From positions 19,415-83,414 of the forward strand of contig NZ_PDWL01000019.1 in assembly GCF_010093185.1 (NCBI RefSeq): 64,000 nucleotides of DNA, given 5' to 3'. How positions within the stretch are numbered: the first letter of the stretch is position 1; every line of letters begins with the position of its first letter. Both the position numbers and the translations under genes were made by a program. Shown here piece after piece: positions 24,699 through 34,628 of the stretch. A model generated the notes under the pieces. That model was not told where the DNA came from, did no database searches, and saw only the letters and a program-made list of their open reading frames with translations. The DNA comes from Pseudoxanthomonas jiangsuensis. GTDB taxonomy: Bacteria; Pseudomonadota; Gammaproteobacteria; Xanthomonadales; Xanthomonadaceae.

Positions 24699-26297
24699 TC
24701 ACGCGTCGGCGGTGGTCCACTGCCCGTCGACCAGGCGCAGCAGGCTACCGGTGGGATTGGCGTCGCGCAGCGCCGGCGGCAGCCGGTGCGGGCGCACGTT
24801 GTCGTAGCTGTGCAGCGCCGAGAAGCGCAGCAGCGAGGCCGGGATGCCGACCGCGGTGAACGCCGGATGGCCGGTGGCCGGGTACGGGCCGCCGTGGTTC
24901 TGCGCCGGCGATACCGCCACGCCGGTGGGCATGCGGTCGTTGATCAGGCGGCCGACGCGGGTGCGCAGCACCGGCGCCAATGCGTCGTACAGCGCGTCGT
25001 CCGCACCGGCGGTGTCGCTGTAGAGCGTGCCGGTGAGGTTGCCTTCCAGCGCCTGCGCGATCCGCAGCAGCTGTTCCTGCGACTCGGCCAGTACCAGCAG
25101 GCAGACCTGGCCGAAGGCTTCGTTCTGCAGCTGCCGCGGGCTCTCCAGGAAGCGGCTGCCGGACACCTTGAGCAGGGTCGGCTGGAAGCCATAGCCGGCC
25201 GCGTCCGCGGCGATGCCGCCACCGGCCAGCAGCTCGGCACCGGCCGCGCGCAGGGCCGCCACCGCCTCGCCCACCGATTCCGGCGCGCGCGCGGTCAGCA
25301 GCACGCCGGCGGCGGTGGCCTCGGTCAGGCGCTGCATTTCCCGAACGAAGGCATCGGTGTGCCCGCCCGGCGCCAGCACGGCCACGCCCGGGCGGGTGCA
25401 GAACTGGCCCGCGCCCATCGCGCACGAGCCGGCCAGCTCGGCGGCGATCGCCGCGCCGCGCTCGGCCAGCGCGCCGGGCAGCACGAACACCGGGTTGACG
25501 CTGGACATCTCCAGGTACGCCGGCTTGCCGGCCGCGTCGGCGGCGGCCTTGATCGCCATGCCGGCCGGACGGCTGCCGGTGAAGGCCACCGCGGCGGTGC
25601 GCGGATCGGCCACCGCGCGCAGGCCCAGCGCATTGCCGGTGTGGAAGAACATCTGCACCGCGCCGGATGGCAGGCCTCTGGCCTGCACCGCCTCGGCCGC
25701 GGCCTGGGCCAGCAGCAAAGAGGTGTACGGATGCGCCGGGTGCGCCTTGGCGATCACTGGATTGCCCGCGGCGATCGCCGCAGCGAAGTCCCCGCCGGCG
25801 ATGCCGTTGAACGCGAACGGGAAGTTGTTGGGGCCGAACACCAGCACCGGGCCGCCCAGCGGGCCGTGCATGGAGCGCAGGTTGTTGGCGGTGTCGAGGG
25901 TCGGGCGTGCCCAGCCGCCGTCGCGCGCGGCCCGCGCGGCCTGGCGCAGCTGGCCGGTGCTGCGCGGCAGCTCGGCGGTGCGCAGGCGCGGCTCCACCGG
26001 CAGGCCGGTCTCGCGGTGCGCGGATTCGATCAAGGCCTCGGCGCGCGCTTCGATGCCCGCGGCATACGCCTCCAGGAACGCGGAGATGCGCTCGCCTGGC
26101 AGCCGCGCCATTTCGGTGGCGGCGCGCTGGCCGGCGTCGAGCATCGCGTCCAGGTCGTCCCAGCCTGAGATCGGGAAATCGTGCGCATCCAGTTCCAGCT
26201 TCCGCGAGGGATCGAACGCGCGGAAGCTGCCGGCCGGAGCGCGGGCGGCCACCCAGCGGCCGTCGAGGAGGATGGATTGCAGGTTGGACGCCGTCAT
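24699..26297 (-). CDS. Alpha-ketoglutarate semialdehyde (2,5-dioxovalerate) dehydrogenase
   Basis: A 532-residue aldehyde dehydrogenase of the NADP-dependent ketoglutarate-semialdehyde group: [11 protein letters not shown] for cofactor entry, FTGSRPAG, general-base Glu in [11 protein letters not shown], and catalytic Cys in GQFCTRPG. It oxidises 2,5-dioxopentanoate to 2-oxoglutarate, the last step of Weimberg-type pentose and some hexarate pathways. Its ATG overlaps the stop of the FAH-family gene (ATGA), and the xylonate dehydratase gene follows 8 bases later. The three enzymes are thus co-translated and give aldonate to 2-oxoglutarate in three steps. Confidence 0.88.
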   Translation of the reverse strand: MTASNLQSILLDGRWVAARAPAGSFRAFDPSRKLELDAHDFPISGWDDLDAMLDAGQRAATEMARLPGERISAFLEAYAAGIEARAEALIESAHRETGLPVEPRLRTAELPRSTGQLRQAARAARDGGWARPTLDTANNLRSMHGPLGGPVLVFGPNNFPFAFNGIAGGDFAAAIAAGNPVIAKAHPAHPYTSLLLAQAAAEAVQARGLPSGAVQMFFHTGNALGLRAVADPRTAAVAFTGSRPAGMAIKAAADAAGKPAYLEMSSVNPVFVLPGALAERGAAIAAELAGSCAMGAGQFCTRPGVAVLAPGGHTDAFVREMQRLTEATAAGVLLTARAPESVGEAVAALRAAGAELLAGGGIAADAAGYGFQPTLLKVSGSRFLESPRQLQNEAFGQVCLLVLAESQEQLLRIAQALEGNLTGTLYSDTAGADDALYDALAPVLRTRVGRLINDRMPTGVAVSPAQNHGGPYPATGHPAFTAVGIPASLLRFSALHSYDNVRPHRLPPALRDANPTGSLLRLVDGQWTTADA

Positions 26298-27112
26298 AGC
26301 ACCGGGTTCTCCAGGACCAGGCCGCCGATGTCGATGCGCACGACGTCGCCGGCCTGCAGGGTGAAGCTCTCGTCCGGCACGATCCCGGTGCCGGTGAACA
26401 GGAACGCGCCGTGCGGGAACGACAGCTCGCGGAACAGGTAGCCGGCCAGTTCCTCCAGGCCGCGCTTGATCTGCGAGCTGCGGGTCTGCCCGGCGAACGC
26501 CAGCTCCCCGCCGCGGTGGATCTGCAGGTCGATGGCCAGGTCGCGCAGGGCGTCGGCGGCGCACAGGACGATGCCCGGGCCGAGCGCGCAGGCACCGTCG
26601 TAGACCTTGGCCTGCGGCAGGTAGAGCGGGTTCTCGCCCTCGATGCTGCGCGAGGACACGTCGTTGCCGACGGTGTAGCCGCGGATGCCGCCGGCGCTGT
26701 CCAGCAGCAGCACCAGCTCGGGCTCGGGCACGTTCCAGGCGCTGTCGGCGCGCACCCGGATGCCTTCGCGGTGGCCGCGGGTGCGCCAGCCGCAGGCCTT
26801 GAAGAACAGCTCCGGGCGCGCCGCCGAATAGACCTTCTGGTAGACGTCGGCGCTCTGCGATTCGGCCTCGCGCGCCATCCGGCTGCTGAGGTAGGTGACG
26901 CCGCTGGCCCAGGCTTCCTGCGCGTCCTCGATCGGCGCCAGCAGGGGACCGTCGGCCGGCGCGCCGCGTTCGGGCGCGGCCAGCTGCGCCTGCGCGGCAT
27001 CGGCCGGCAAGGCCAGCCAGGCGGCGAGGCTGAAGCCGGCGGGAAGATAGCGGCCGTCCAGGGCCCAGCGCGGGCCCTCGGAGGTGGCGTGGCGGGTCAG
27101 GCGGGCGGTCAT
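26294..27112 (-). CDS. Fumarylacetoacetate-hydrolase-fold protein, probable 2-keto-3-deoxy-pentonate dehydratase
   Basis: A 272-residue protein of the FAH superfamily. [11 protein letters not shown] and the metal-binding region [20 protein letters not shown] (about residues 150-170) are characteristic of the sugar-acid branch, which dehydrates 2-keto-3-deoxy-xylonate or -arabinonate to 2-oxoglutarate semialdehyde, rather than of true fumarylacetoacetases. The neighbours are the dehydratase that would make its substrate and the dehydrogenase that would use its product. The start at 27112 is the second in-frame ATG; one four codons upstream is possible. The assignment rests on family plus context. 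Confidence 0.82.
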   Translation of the reverse strand: MTARLTRHATSEGPRWALDGRYLPAGFSLAAWLALPADAAQAQLAAPERGAPADGPLLAPIEDAQEAWASGVTYLSSRMAREAESQSADVYQKVYSAARPELFFKACGWRTRGHREGIRVRADSAWNVPEPELVLLLDSAGGIRGYTVGNDVSSRSIEGENPLYLPQAKVYDGACALGPGIVLCAADALRDLAIDLQIHRGGELAFAGQTRSSQIKRGLEELAGYLFRELSFPHGAFLFTGTGIVPDESFTLQAGDVVRIDIGGLVLENPVL

Positions 27113-27150
27113 CGGGCACTCCACGGGGACGGACGGTTTGCAGGGAACGG

Positions 27151-28644
27151 CTACGGCTTCGCCGCCGCGGCCAGTGCGTGGCGCACCGCGTCCGGCGTCG
27201 CCGGCGCCAGCGCGGCGTAGGCCTCACCCAGCGCGGCGGCGAAGCGCGGGTCGCCGGCCAGCGCACCGAACACGCCGTCCAGGGCCAGGAATCCGGCGAC
27301 GTCTTCGGCCTCGCCGGTGCAGGCCGCGCCGGTGCGCGCCAGCGCCTCGGCCAGCGGGTCGTCGATCGCCACTCCGTTTCGCGCCTGTCGCGCCACGAAC
27401 CGCAGCCAGCCGGCCACCGGCAGGCACAGGCGCGCGACCGGGCGGCCGGCGGCCAGCGCCTCGGCGATCGTGCCGAGCAGGCGCACCGGGATCTTCTGCG
27501 AGCCGTCCCAGGCGATCTGCGCCAGCAGGTGGCGGATGGCCGGGTTGCGGAAGCGGGCCAGGATCGCGTCGACGTAGGCCTGCGGGTCGAAGCCCGGCAG
27601 GGCCTGCAAGGAGGGCACGATGTCCTGCCGCATCAGCCGCTCGACGAAGCCGGCCAGCACCGGCTCGGCCATCGCCGCGGCCACCGTCTCCAGTTCCAGC
27701 AGCGAGCCGAGGTAGGCCAGCGCCGAATGCGGGGCGTTGAGCAGGCGCAGCTTGGCCCGGTCGTAGCCGGCGATGTCGGCGCCTACCACCACCCCGACCC
27801 GCTCCAGCGGCGGCCGGCCGTGGCGGAAGTCGTCCTCCACCACCCATTGGGCGTACGGCTCGCGCTGCACCGGCCAGGCGTCGGCCACGCCCAGGGCCGC
27901 GGCGACCCGCGCGCGCACCGCGTCGTCGGTGGCCGGGGTGATGCTGTCGACCATCGAACGCGGGAACCCGGTTTCGGCTTCGATCCACGCCGCCAGCGCC
28001 GGATCCAGCCGGCGCGCGTAGTCCAGCACCGCGCGGCGCAGGCGGCCGCCGTTGTCGGCGAGGTTGTCGCAGCTGAGCACGGTGTACGCCGCCAGGCCGC
28101 GCTCGCGGCGCAGGCGCAGGCCCTCGACCAGCCAGCCGACCGCGCTGACCGGCGTCCGCGGCGCGGCCAGGTCGTGGACGATGTCCGGGTGGCCGGCATC
28201 GATCCCGTCGGCGGACAGGCAGTAGCCCTTCTCGGTGATGGTCAGGGTCACCAGCCGCACCTGCGGATCGGCCAGCCGCGCCAGCACGGCCTCGCGTTCC
28301 TGCGGCGCGCACAGCACCTCGCGGATCGAACCGATCACCCGCAACGCGGATCGCCCGCCGTCGCGCGCGCCCAGCAGCTCCAGCGCGTACAGGCCGTCCT
28401 GCGGACGCAGGGCGTCGCGCACCCCGGCGCTGTGCAGCGACACCGCGCTGATCGCCCAGTCCGGATCGTGCGCCAGCAGGTCGTCGAGGTAGACCGCCTG
28501 GTGGGCGCGGTGGAACGCACCCGGGCCGAAGTGGACGATGCCGATGCGGGTCGCGGCGCGGTCGTACGCGGGCACGGCGACGTACGCGGGCAGCGCATGC
28601 AGGTTGGCATCGGACAGTCGGGGAACGGGTGGAACCTGGTTCAT
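27151..28644 (-). CDS. uxuB: Fructuronate reductase (mannitol dehydrogenase family)
   Basis: A 497-residue polyol-specific long-chain dehydrogenase. The Rossmann segment [21 protein letters not shown] (about 35-55) binds NAD, and [17 protein letters not shown] and the C-domain [16 protein letters not shown] are conserved in mannitol dehydrogenase, UxuB and YeiQ. Given the uronate isomerase and mannonate dehydratase in the locus, it most likely reduces D-fructuronate to D-mannonate. Tagaturonate or mannitol activity cannot be ruled out on sequence alone. A 167-bp gap with a strong hairpin separates it from the GH3 gene upstream, so it may have its own expression level. Confidence 0.88.
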   Translation of the reverse strand: MNQVPPVPRLSDANLHALPAYVAVPAYDRAATRIGIVHFGPGAFHRAHQAVYLDDLLAHDPDWAISAVSLHSAGVRDALRPQDGLYALELLGARDGGRSALRVIGSIREVLCAPQEREAVLARLADPQVRLVTLTITEKGYCLSADGIDAGHPDIVHDLAAPRTPVSAVGWLVEGLRLRRERGLAAYTVLSCDNLADNGGRLRRAVLDYARRLDPALAAWIEAETGFPRSMVDSITPATDDAVRARVAAALGVADAWPVQREPYAQWVVEDDFRHGRPPLERVGVVVGADIAGYDRAKLRLLNAPHSALAYLGSLLELETVAAAMAEPVLAGFVERLMRQDIVPSLQALPGFDPQAYVDAILARFRNPAIRHLLAQIAWDGSQKIPVRLLGTIAEALAAGRPVARLCLPVAGWLRFVARQARNGVAIDDPLAEALARTGAACTGEAEDVAGFLALDGVFGALAGDPRFAAALGEAYAALAPATPDAVRHALAAAAKP

Positions 28645-28770
28645 CGGACTCGTGGATCGAGGCTGGAAGGGAAGGCCCGCATCGCGGCGCGGGCCGCGGC
28701 GGACCGCTGGAGGATGGGGATCGGCGAAACCGGCGGCCTGGGAGTGTCCGCCGGCTCCGCCTCACCCCGG

Positions 28771-28802
28771 CCGCCCGTACCCCGGAGAGAGGGGACGGGC
28801 GG
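28771..28802 (-). terminator. Strong hairpin between GH3 and uxuB
   Basis: CCGCCCGT pairs with ACGGGCGG and an inner CCCC pairs with GGGG, leaving a single bulged A. It lies in the 167-bp gap just after the GH3 stop. There is no U-tract, so it may attenuate or protect the transcript rather than end it. The rest of the gap shows no operator or gene. Confidence 0.45.
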
Positions 28803-28811
28803 CGACAACGC

Positions 28812-31574
28812 TCATCGGGCCGGATCCACCTGCAGCGTGGCGCGCTGGCGCACGTCCGCGCTGGAGGCGCCGACCTGGACCTCGTAGCGGCCCGGATCGA
28901 CCACGTAGGCGCCGGCCTGCGCGTCGTAGCGGCGCAGGTCGCGTTCGGGGACGAGGGTGAATTCCAGCGCACGGCTCTCGCCCGGCTGCAGGTGCACGCG
29001 CTGGAAGCCGCGCAGCTCCTTCAGCGCGCGCGGCTGCGCCGGCTGCAGCGGCTGCGCCAGATCCAAAGACGCCAGGTACAGCTGCACCACCTCGTCGCCG
29101 GCGCGCGCGCCTTCGTTCTTCACCGTCACCGCGATCTTGACCGGATCGCCCGCGGCGGCCCGGCCGCGGTCCAGGCGCAGGCCCGAGTAGCCGAAGCGGG
29201 TGTACGACAGGCCGTGGCCGAACGGGTACAGCGGCTCGCCGCCGAAATAGCGGTAGGTGCGGCCGGCCATGGCGTAGTCGTCGAACGCGGGCAGCTTCTC
29301 GTCGGCCTTGTAGAAGGTCACCGGCAGGCGGCCGGAGGGATTGGCGTCGCCAAACAGCACGTCGGCCACCGCGCTGCCGCCGCGCTGGCCCGGATACCAC
29401 GCGACCAGGATGCCCGGCACGTGCTGCTCGGCCCAGTCCACCGCCAGCGCCGAGCCGGTGGTCAGCACCAGCACCACCGGCGTGCCGGTCGCCTGCACGG
29501 CCTCCAGCAGCTTGCGCTGGGTGGCCGGCAGGCGGATGTCGGTGCGGTCGCCGCCGGCGAAGCCGGGATAGTTGACCGTCATCTCCTCGCCTTCGACGTC
29601 GCCGGTCAGGCCGCCGACGAACACCACCACCTCGGCGCCGCGCGCGGCCTCGACCGCTTCTTCGAACGGCGGCCGGGCACCCGGCATGCGCCAGGCCAGG
29701 CGCACGCCGGCGTCGCGTTCCAGCTCCTGGTATTCCAGGCGGATGTCGTAGGCGCGGCCGCCCTCCAGCTGCACCGTGGCCTGGTCGGCGGTGAGGCGGT
29801 CGGCCTTGCGCCAGCGGTCGATCACCGGCTTGCCGTCCAGGTACACGCGCACGCCGTCGTTGGCGGCCGCCTCCAGCACGTACTCGCCCGACACCGGCGG
29901 CAGCAGCTGGCCGCTCCAGCGGATGGAGAAGTCGTCGGCCGGCACCGCCTCGTCGGGGCCGGCCTCGCCGCGCGCCAGCAGGTTGTCGGTCGGCGAGCCG
30001 CGGTCCCAGCTGAAGCCGATCACCGGATCCACCCGCACCAGCGCCGGCGTGCCGGACAGGCCGGGGTTGCGGAAGTACTCGCCGCGCAGGCCGCGCTCGC
30101 TCGCGCCCGCGGCCGGGCGCAGGTACTGCGCCTCCACCAGCGGCGTAGCGGCCGGGTCGCTGCGCCCTTCCACCAGGTCGGCACCGCGGGCGTAGACGAC
30201 CTGCGCCTGCGGCGCCGCCTCGCGGATGCCGCGCAGGATCGTCACCGGGTCGGCAGGAGTACCGAAGTAGTTGCCCAGCAGGGCCATGGTGTCGTCGGCC
30301 GTGGGGCCGATCACCGCGATCCGCTTGGTCTGCCGCGACAAGGGCAGGACGCCGTCGTTCTTCAGCAGGACGATCGATTCCTGGGCCATCTTCCGCGCCA
30401 GCGCGTCATGCTGCGGCGACTGCACCACCGAGTACGGGATCTGCGCCCACTTCACCCGCTCCGGCGGGTCGAACATGCCCAGGCGCATGCGCGCGGCGAA
30501 CAGCCGCCCGAGCGAATCGTCCAGTTCGGCCTCGTCGATCAGGCCCTGCCTGACCGCGACCGGCAGGTGCTTGGCGTAGGTTTCGCCGCAGTTGAGCTCG
30601 GTACCCTTCTTCACCGCCAGCGCCGCGGCTTCCTCTGGGGTGGCGACGATCCTGTGGTTCTTCCAGATGTCCACGATCGCCCAGCAGTCGGACATCACGT
30701 AGCCCTTGAAGCCCCAGTCGCGGCGCAGGGTGTCGAGCAGCAGGAACTGGCTGGCGCTGGCCGATTCGCCGTAGACCCGGTTGTAGGCGCCCATCACCGC
30801 GTACACGCCGCCTTCCTTGACCAGGGCCTCGAACGCCGGCAGGTAGGTGTCGTACAGGTCCTGCTTGGAGGGGTGCACGTCGAAGGTGTGGCGGTCGGCC
30901 TCCGGGCCGCTGTGCACGGCGAAGTGCTTGGCGGTGGCGTCGAGCTTGCGGTAGTCCGGGTCCAGCGGCGCGCCGGTCGCCGGGTCCATGCCCTGCAGGC
31001 CGCGCACGAACGACACGCCCATCCGCGCGGTCAGGTACGGGTCCTCGCCGTAGGTCTCCTGGCCGCGGCCCCAGCGCGGATCGCGGAAGATGTTGATGTT
31101 CGGCGACCAGAAGGTTAGGCCCTGGTAGCGCCCGTGCTTGCCCTCGGCGAAGAAACGGTGGTGCTTGGCCCGGGCCTCGTCGCTGATCGCCGCGGCGACC
31201 TGGTCCATCAGCGGGACGTCGAAGCTGGCGGCCATGCCGATCGCCTGCGGGAACACGGTCGCGCCGCCGGCGCGGGCCACCCCGTGCAGGGCCTCGTTCC
31301 ACCAGTCGTAGGCCGGCACGCCCAGGCGCTCGATCGCCGGGGCGTCGTTCTGCATCTGCGCGGCCTTCTCCTCCAGGGTCATCCGCGCCACCAGCAGGGC
31401 GGCGCGCTCCTCGGGACTGCGCGAGGCATCCAGCCACGGACGTTCCTCGGCCGCCTGGGCCGACAGCCAGGCCAGGGCCGCCAGCAGGGCCGACCCGCAG
31501 GCGAGCGCCGAACGGCGGCGACGGCGGACGTCGTGCGTGTCGGCCGGCATGGGGCTGCGATGGTGTGCGTGCAT
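28812..31574 (-). CDS. GH3 beta-glycosidase (beta-xylosidase/beta-glucosidase) with PA14 domain
   Basis: A 920-residue secreted enzyme with an excellent ribosome site (GGAGGAGAGG) before ATG 31574 and an Arg-rich signal peptide ending near SAQA, residue 42. The GH3 N-terminal barrel has RWGRGQETYGEDPYLT and KHFAVHSGPE, and the catalytic Asp in GYVMSDCWAI. A PA14 domain (about 510-640, LRGEYFRNPGLSG to VRLAWRMPG) is inserted in the C-terminal alpha/beta domain, and a fibronectin-III-like domain ends the protein. PA14-containing GH3 enzymes often act on substituted or branched oligosaccharides. Beside GH43, GH67 and an esterase, release of xylose from xylo-oligosaccharides in the periplasm is most likely. 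Confidence 0.92.
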   Translation of the reverse strand: MHAHHRSPMPADTHDVRRRRRSALACGSALLAALAWLSAQAAEERPWLDASRSPEERAALLVARMTLEEKAAQMQNDAPAIERLGVPAYDWWNEALHGVARAGGATVFPQAIGMAASFDVPLMDQVAAAISDEARAKHHRFFAEGKHGRYQGLTFWSPNINIFRDPRWGRGQETYGEDPYLTARMGVSFVRGLQGMDPATGAPLDPDYRKLDATAKHFAVHSGPEADRHTFDVHPSKQDLYDTYLPAFEALVKEGGVYAVMGAYNRVYGESASASQFLLLDTLRRDWGFKGYVMSDCWAIVDIWKNHRIVATPEEAAALAVKKGTELNCGETYAKHLPVAVRQGLIDEAELDDSLGRLFAARMRLGMFDPPERVKWAQIPYSVVQSPQHDALARKMAQESIVLLKNDGVLPLSRQTKRIAVIGPTADDTMALLGNYFGTPADPVTILRGIREAAPQAQVVYARGADLVEGRSDPAATPLVEAQYLRPAAGASERGLRGEYFRNPGLSGTPALVRVDPVIGFSWDRGSPTDNLLARGEAGPDEAVPADDFSIRWSGQLLPPVSGEYVLEAAANDGVRVYLDGKPVIDRWRKADRLTADQATVQLEGGRAYDIRLEYQELERDAGVRLAWRMPGARPPFEEAVEAARGAEVVVFVGGLTGDVEGEEMTVNYPGFAGGDRTDIRLPATQRKLLEAVQATGTPVVLVLTTGSALAVDWAEQHVPGILVAWYPGQRGGSAVADVLFGDANPSGRLPVTFYKADEKLPAFDDYAMAGRTYRYFGGEPLYPFGHGLSYTRFGYSGLRLDRGRAAAGDPVKIAVTVKNEGARAGDEVVQLYLASLDLAQPLQPAQPRALKELRGFQRVHLQPGESRALEFTLVPERDLRRYDAQAGAYVVDPGRYEVQVGASSADVRQRATLQVDPAR

Positions 31575-31608
31575 GTCCTCTCCTCCCTCAAGGTTCGATT
31601 GCCGCCGC

Positions 31609-33342
31609 TCAGGGCGCGCGTTCGTCGCGTGCGTACGGGCCCAGGGTGGCGCCGACGAAGCCGCCGGCCACATCGGTGCTCAGCACCGTACCGTCCGCGT
31701 CCTCGACCAGCCACTTGACGCCCTGGCCGGCGTCGAAGCCGAAGCCGTACCTGCCCTCGTTGCCCTTGATGTGCAGGGTCAGCAGTTCGACCTCGCTTGC
31801 AGGCTGGCTGGCCACCACCTCGACCTCGCCACCGGCCTTCTTCTCCAGGAACACTTCCGCGCCGTTGTCGCCGGTGCGGCGCACGCCGAGGAAATACCAG
31901 TGGGTGTCGCCCTGGAAGGCGGCCAGGCCCGCGGCCACGCCGGCGGCCGGCAGTTCCATCGCGCTGCTGGCCTCGAACACCAGGTGCTGCTGGCGGCGGG
32001 CGTAGAACGCCGGGTTGACCTTGGTGTCCAGGCGCTCGGCCAGCGGCTTGATCGCCAGCCAGCCCGGGCGCGCGGTGCCGTCGAACCACTGGGTCTTGGG
32101 CACGCGCGGGGTCATCCAGCCCTTGCCCAGCTCCACGGTGTCGAACTCGTCGCGCCAGGTGAAGTTGCCGGTCATCGGTGCCTGGTCGGCGGGCTTCTTC
32201 ATGAACGAGGGGCCCGGCAGCACGTACGGGATCGCCTCGTTGCGCGGCAGGATCACCGGCCAGCCGTCCTTCCAGGTCACTGGCAGCAGGAAGGTCTCGC
32301 GGCCGGTGTTGTAGTGGCGCACGTCGTAGTTGCGGCTGGCCAGGAAGGTCGCCCACCAGGTGCCGTCCGGACCCTGCACCATGTCGGCGTGGCCGGCGTT
32401 GGTGATCGGCAGCGGCCGATTCGGGTCCAGGTCGCGCTGGGTCAGGATCGGGTTCTGGTCGTAGACCTCGTACGGGCCCCAGATGTCGCGGCTGCGCAGG
32501 ATCACCTGCGAGTGCTGCGGCCCGGTGCCGCCTTCGGCGTCGCTGAGGTAGTACCAGCCATCCACCTTGTAGATGTGCGGGCCCTCGATCCAGATCGGGT
32601 TCTCCTCCGGCTTGATGCCGCCGTCGATCAGCACCTTGCGCGGCCCGAACGGCTTGCCGGCGGCGATGTCGATCTCCTGCAGCCAGATGGCGCGGTGGCC
32701 GTCGTAGCGCACCGGCACTTCCGGCTCGTCGTTGTTGAGGATGTAGGCCTTGCCGTCGTCATCGAAGAACAGCGACGGATCGATGCCGCCGATGGTCGGC
32801 AGCCAGATCGGGTCGGACCACGGGCCGGCCGGGTCGGTGGCGGTGACGATGAAGTTGCCGCCGGCGTCGACTGAGGTGTTGACCACGTAGAAGGTGCCGT
32901 CGTGGAACTCGATGGCCGGGGCGAACACGCCGCGCGAGACGCCCAGGCCGTCGAAGTCCAGCTGCCCGGGCCGGTGGATCGCGTTGCCCACCTGCTTCCA
33001 GTGCACCAGGTCCTCGCTCTCCATCACCGGGATCCCGGGGAAGAAGGTGAAGGTGGAGGACACCAGGTAGAACTTGCCGTTGGCGGCGGTCACGCTGGGA
33101 TCGGAGTAGAAGCCCGACAGCACCGGGTTGCGGAAGCTGCCCTCCGGCACCTCGGCCTCGAACGCGGCGTCGCGCCCGGTGTACTCGAACCAGTCGAAGT
33201 ACACGGTGGGCGCGTCGGCGCCCGGGTTGGCCTGGCTGGTGGCGGCGGACGCGTCGCCGGCCTTGTCGCCGCAGGCGGCAAGCAGCAGCGCGGCGATGCC
33301 GGCGGCCAGGACGCGGCGGGCGCGGTTGGTGCGGTTGCTCAT
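31609..33342 (-). CDS. GH43 lipoprotein, beta-xylosidase/arabinofuranosidase with C-terminal beta-sandwich
   Basis: A 577-residue protein with a lipobox LLLAACG near residue 24, so membrane-anchored in the periplasm or outer membrane. The propeller (about 65-375) carries the three GH43 acids: Asp in GFYSDPSV, Asp in GGIDPSLF and Glu in WIEGPHIY. A beta-sandwich (about 390-577) of the GH43 C2/DUF1349 type follows, as in enzymes that cleave xylo- or arabinoxylo-oligosaccharides. The start at 33342 gives the signal sequence MSNRTNRARRVLAAG. It sits between GH3 and ManD. It differs from the cytoplasmic GH43 at 361-1380 in both location and architecture. Confidence 0.92.
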   Translation of the reverse strand: MSNRTNRARRVLAAGIAALLLAACGDKAGDASAATSQANPGADAPTVYFDWFEYTGRDAAFEAEVPEGSFRNPVLSGFYSDPSVTAANGKFYLVSSTFTFFPGIPVMESEDLVHWKQVGNAIHRPGQLDFDGLGVSRGVFAPAIEFHDGTFYVVNTSVDAGGNFIVTATDPAGPWSDPIWLPTIGGIDPSLFFDDDGKAYILNNDEPEVPVRYDGHRAIWLQEIDIAAGKPFGPRKVLIDGGIKPEENPIWIEGPHIYKVDGWYYLSDAEGGTGPQHSQVILRSRDIWGPYEVYDQNPILTQRDLDPNRPLPITNAGHADMVQGPDGTWWATFLASRNYDVRHYNTGRETFLLPVTWKDGWPVILPRNEAIPYVLPGPSFMKKPADQAPMTGNFTWRDEFDTVELGKGWMTPRVPKTQWFDGTARPGWLAIKPLAERLDTKVNPAFYARRQQHLVFEASSAMELPAAGVAAGLAAFQGDTHWYFLGVRRTGDNGAEVFLEKKAGGEVEVVASQPASEVELLTLHIKGNEGRYGFGFDAGQGVKWLVEDADGTVLSTDVAGGFVGATLGPYARDERAP

Positions 33343-33371
33343 CGGTACTCCCCTCTCCAGATTGCGTTGCG

Positions 33372-34628
33372 TTACCAGTCCCACATCGCGCCGTCTTCCA
33401 GGCGCGCGATCGGCAGCTGCTTGGGCGCGTACGGGTACTTCGCCGCCAGCTTCTCGTCGATGTCCACGCCGATGCCCGGCGTGTCGCCGACGTACAGGCG
33501 GCCGGCGCGCAGCGCGTAGTCGTGCGGGAACACCGCGTCGGTCTCCTCGGTGTGGAACATGTATTCCTGGATGCCGAAGTTCGGCACCCAGGTGTCGAAG
33601 TGCAGGGCCGCGCCCATGGTCACCGGCGACAGGTCGGTGGCGCCGTGGAAGCCGGTGCGCACCTGGTGCAGGGCGGCGAAGTCGGCCAGCCGGCGCAGGT
33701 GGGTGATGCCGCCGCCGTGCACGATCGTGGTGCGGATGTAGTCAATCAGCTGGTTCTCGATCAGGTGCTTGCAGTCCCAGATCGAGTTGAACACCTCGCC
33801 CACCGCCAGCGCGGTGACCGAATGCTGGCGGATCAGCTCGAACGACTTCTGGTTCTCGGCCGGGGTGGCGTCCTCCAGCCAGAACAGGCGGTAGGGCTCC
33901 AGCGACTTGGCCAGGCGCGCGGCCTCGATCGGGCTCAGGCGGTGGTGCACGTCATGCAGCAGCTCCACGTCCGGGCCATGGTCGGCGCGCAGTTGCTCGA
34001 ACAGCTTCGGCACCGTGTCCAGGTAGCGCGGCGTGTTCCAGGTGGTCTCAAGCGGCAGCTCGCTCTCGGCCGGCTCGTAGCCCTTGGCATTGGAGATGCC
34101 GTAGGCCTTCTTGATGCCCGGCACGCCGCACTGCGCGCGCACCGCCAGGAAGCCCTGCTCGATGAAGCCGCCAACCGCGTCGGAGGCCTCGGCGATGTCG
34201 CGGCCGTTGGCGTGGCCGTAGACCAGGGCACCCTCGCGCGAGCGTCCGCCCAGCAGCTGGTACACAGGCAGCCCGGCCATCTTGCCGAGGATGTCCCACA
34301 GGGCGACGTCGACCGCGGCGATCGCGCTCATGGTCACCGGCCCGCGCCGCCAGTAGGCGCCGCGGTACAGGAACTGCCACAGGTCCTCGATCCGGCCGGC
34401 GTCGCGGCCGATCAGGTTGGGCACCACGTGGTCCTGCAGGTAGGAGGCCACGGCCAGCTCGCGGCCGTTGAGGGTGGCGTCGCCCAGGCCGTACACGCCC
34501 GAGCGGGTGGTGATCTTCAGGGTGACGAAGTTGCGGCCCGGGCAGGTGACGATGACCTTGGCGTCGACGATCTCGCGATCGTTGCTGGAGCCGTGGTGGG
34601 TGGTTTCGGTGGCGGTGGAGGCGTTCAT
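33372..34628 (-). CDS. manD: D-mannonate dehydratase, ManD type (enolase superfamily)
   Basis: A 418-residue enolase-superfamily enzyme. Metal-ligand acids appear in [23 protein letters not shown] and [33 protein letters not shown] and a C-terminal [17 protein letters not shown] end (here [12 protein letters not shown]) are ManD features. It dehydrates D-mannonate to 2-keto-3-deoxy-D-gluconate, doing the job of the unrelated UxuA used in E. coli. It overlaps the esterase gene by ATGA. With uxaC and uxuB it completes the glucuronate route to KDG; the kinase and aldolase are not in this window. Some ManD proteins also act on D-gluconate or are poor catalysts. Confidence 0.92.
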   Translation of the reverse strand: MNASTATETTHHGSSNDREIVDAKVIVTCPGRNFVTLKITTRSGVYGLGDATLNGRELAVASYLQDHVVPNLIGRDAGRIEDLWQFLYRGAYWRRGPVTMSAIAAVDVALWDILGKMAGLPVYQLLGGRSREGALVYGHANGRDIAEASDAVGGFIEQGFLAVRAQCGVPGIKKAYGISNAKGYEPAESELPLETTWNTPRYLDTVPKLFEQLRADHGPDVELLHDVHHRLSPIEAARLAKSLEPYRLFWLEDATPAENQKSFELIRQHSVTALAVGEVFNSIWDCKHLIENQLIDYIRTTIVHGGGITHLRRLADFAALHQVRTGFHGATDLSPVTMGAALHFDTWVPNFGIQEYMFHTEETDAVFPHDYALRAGRLYVGDTPGIGVDIDEKLAAKYPYAPKQLPIARLEDGAMWDW

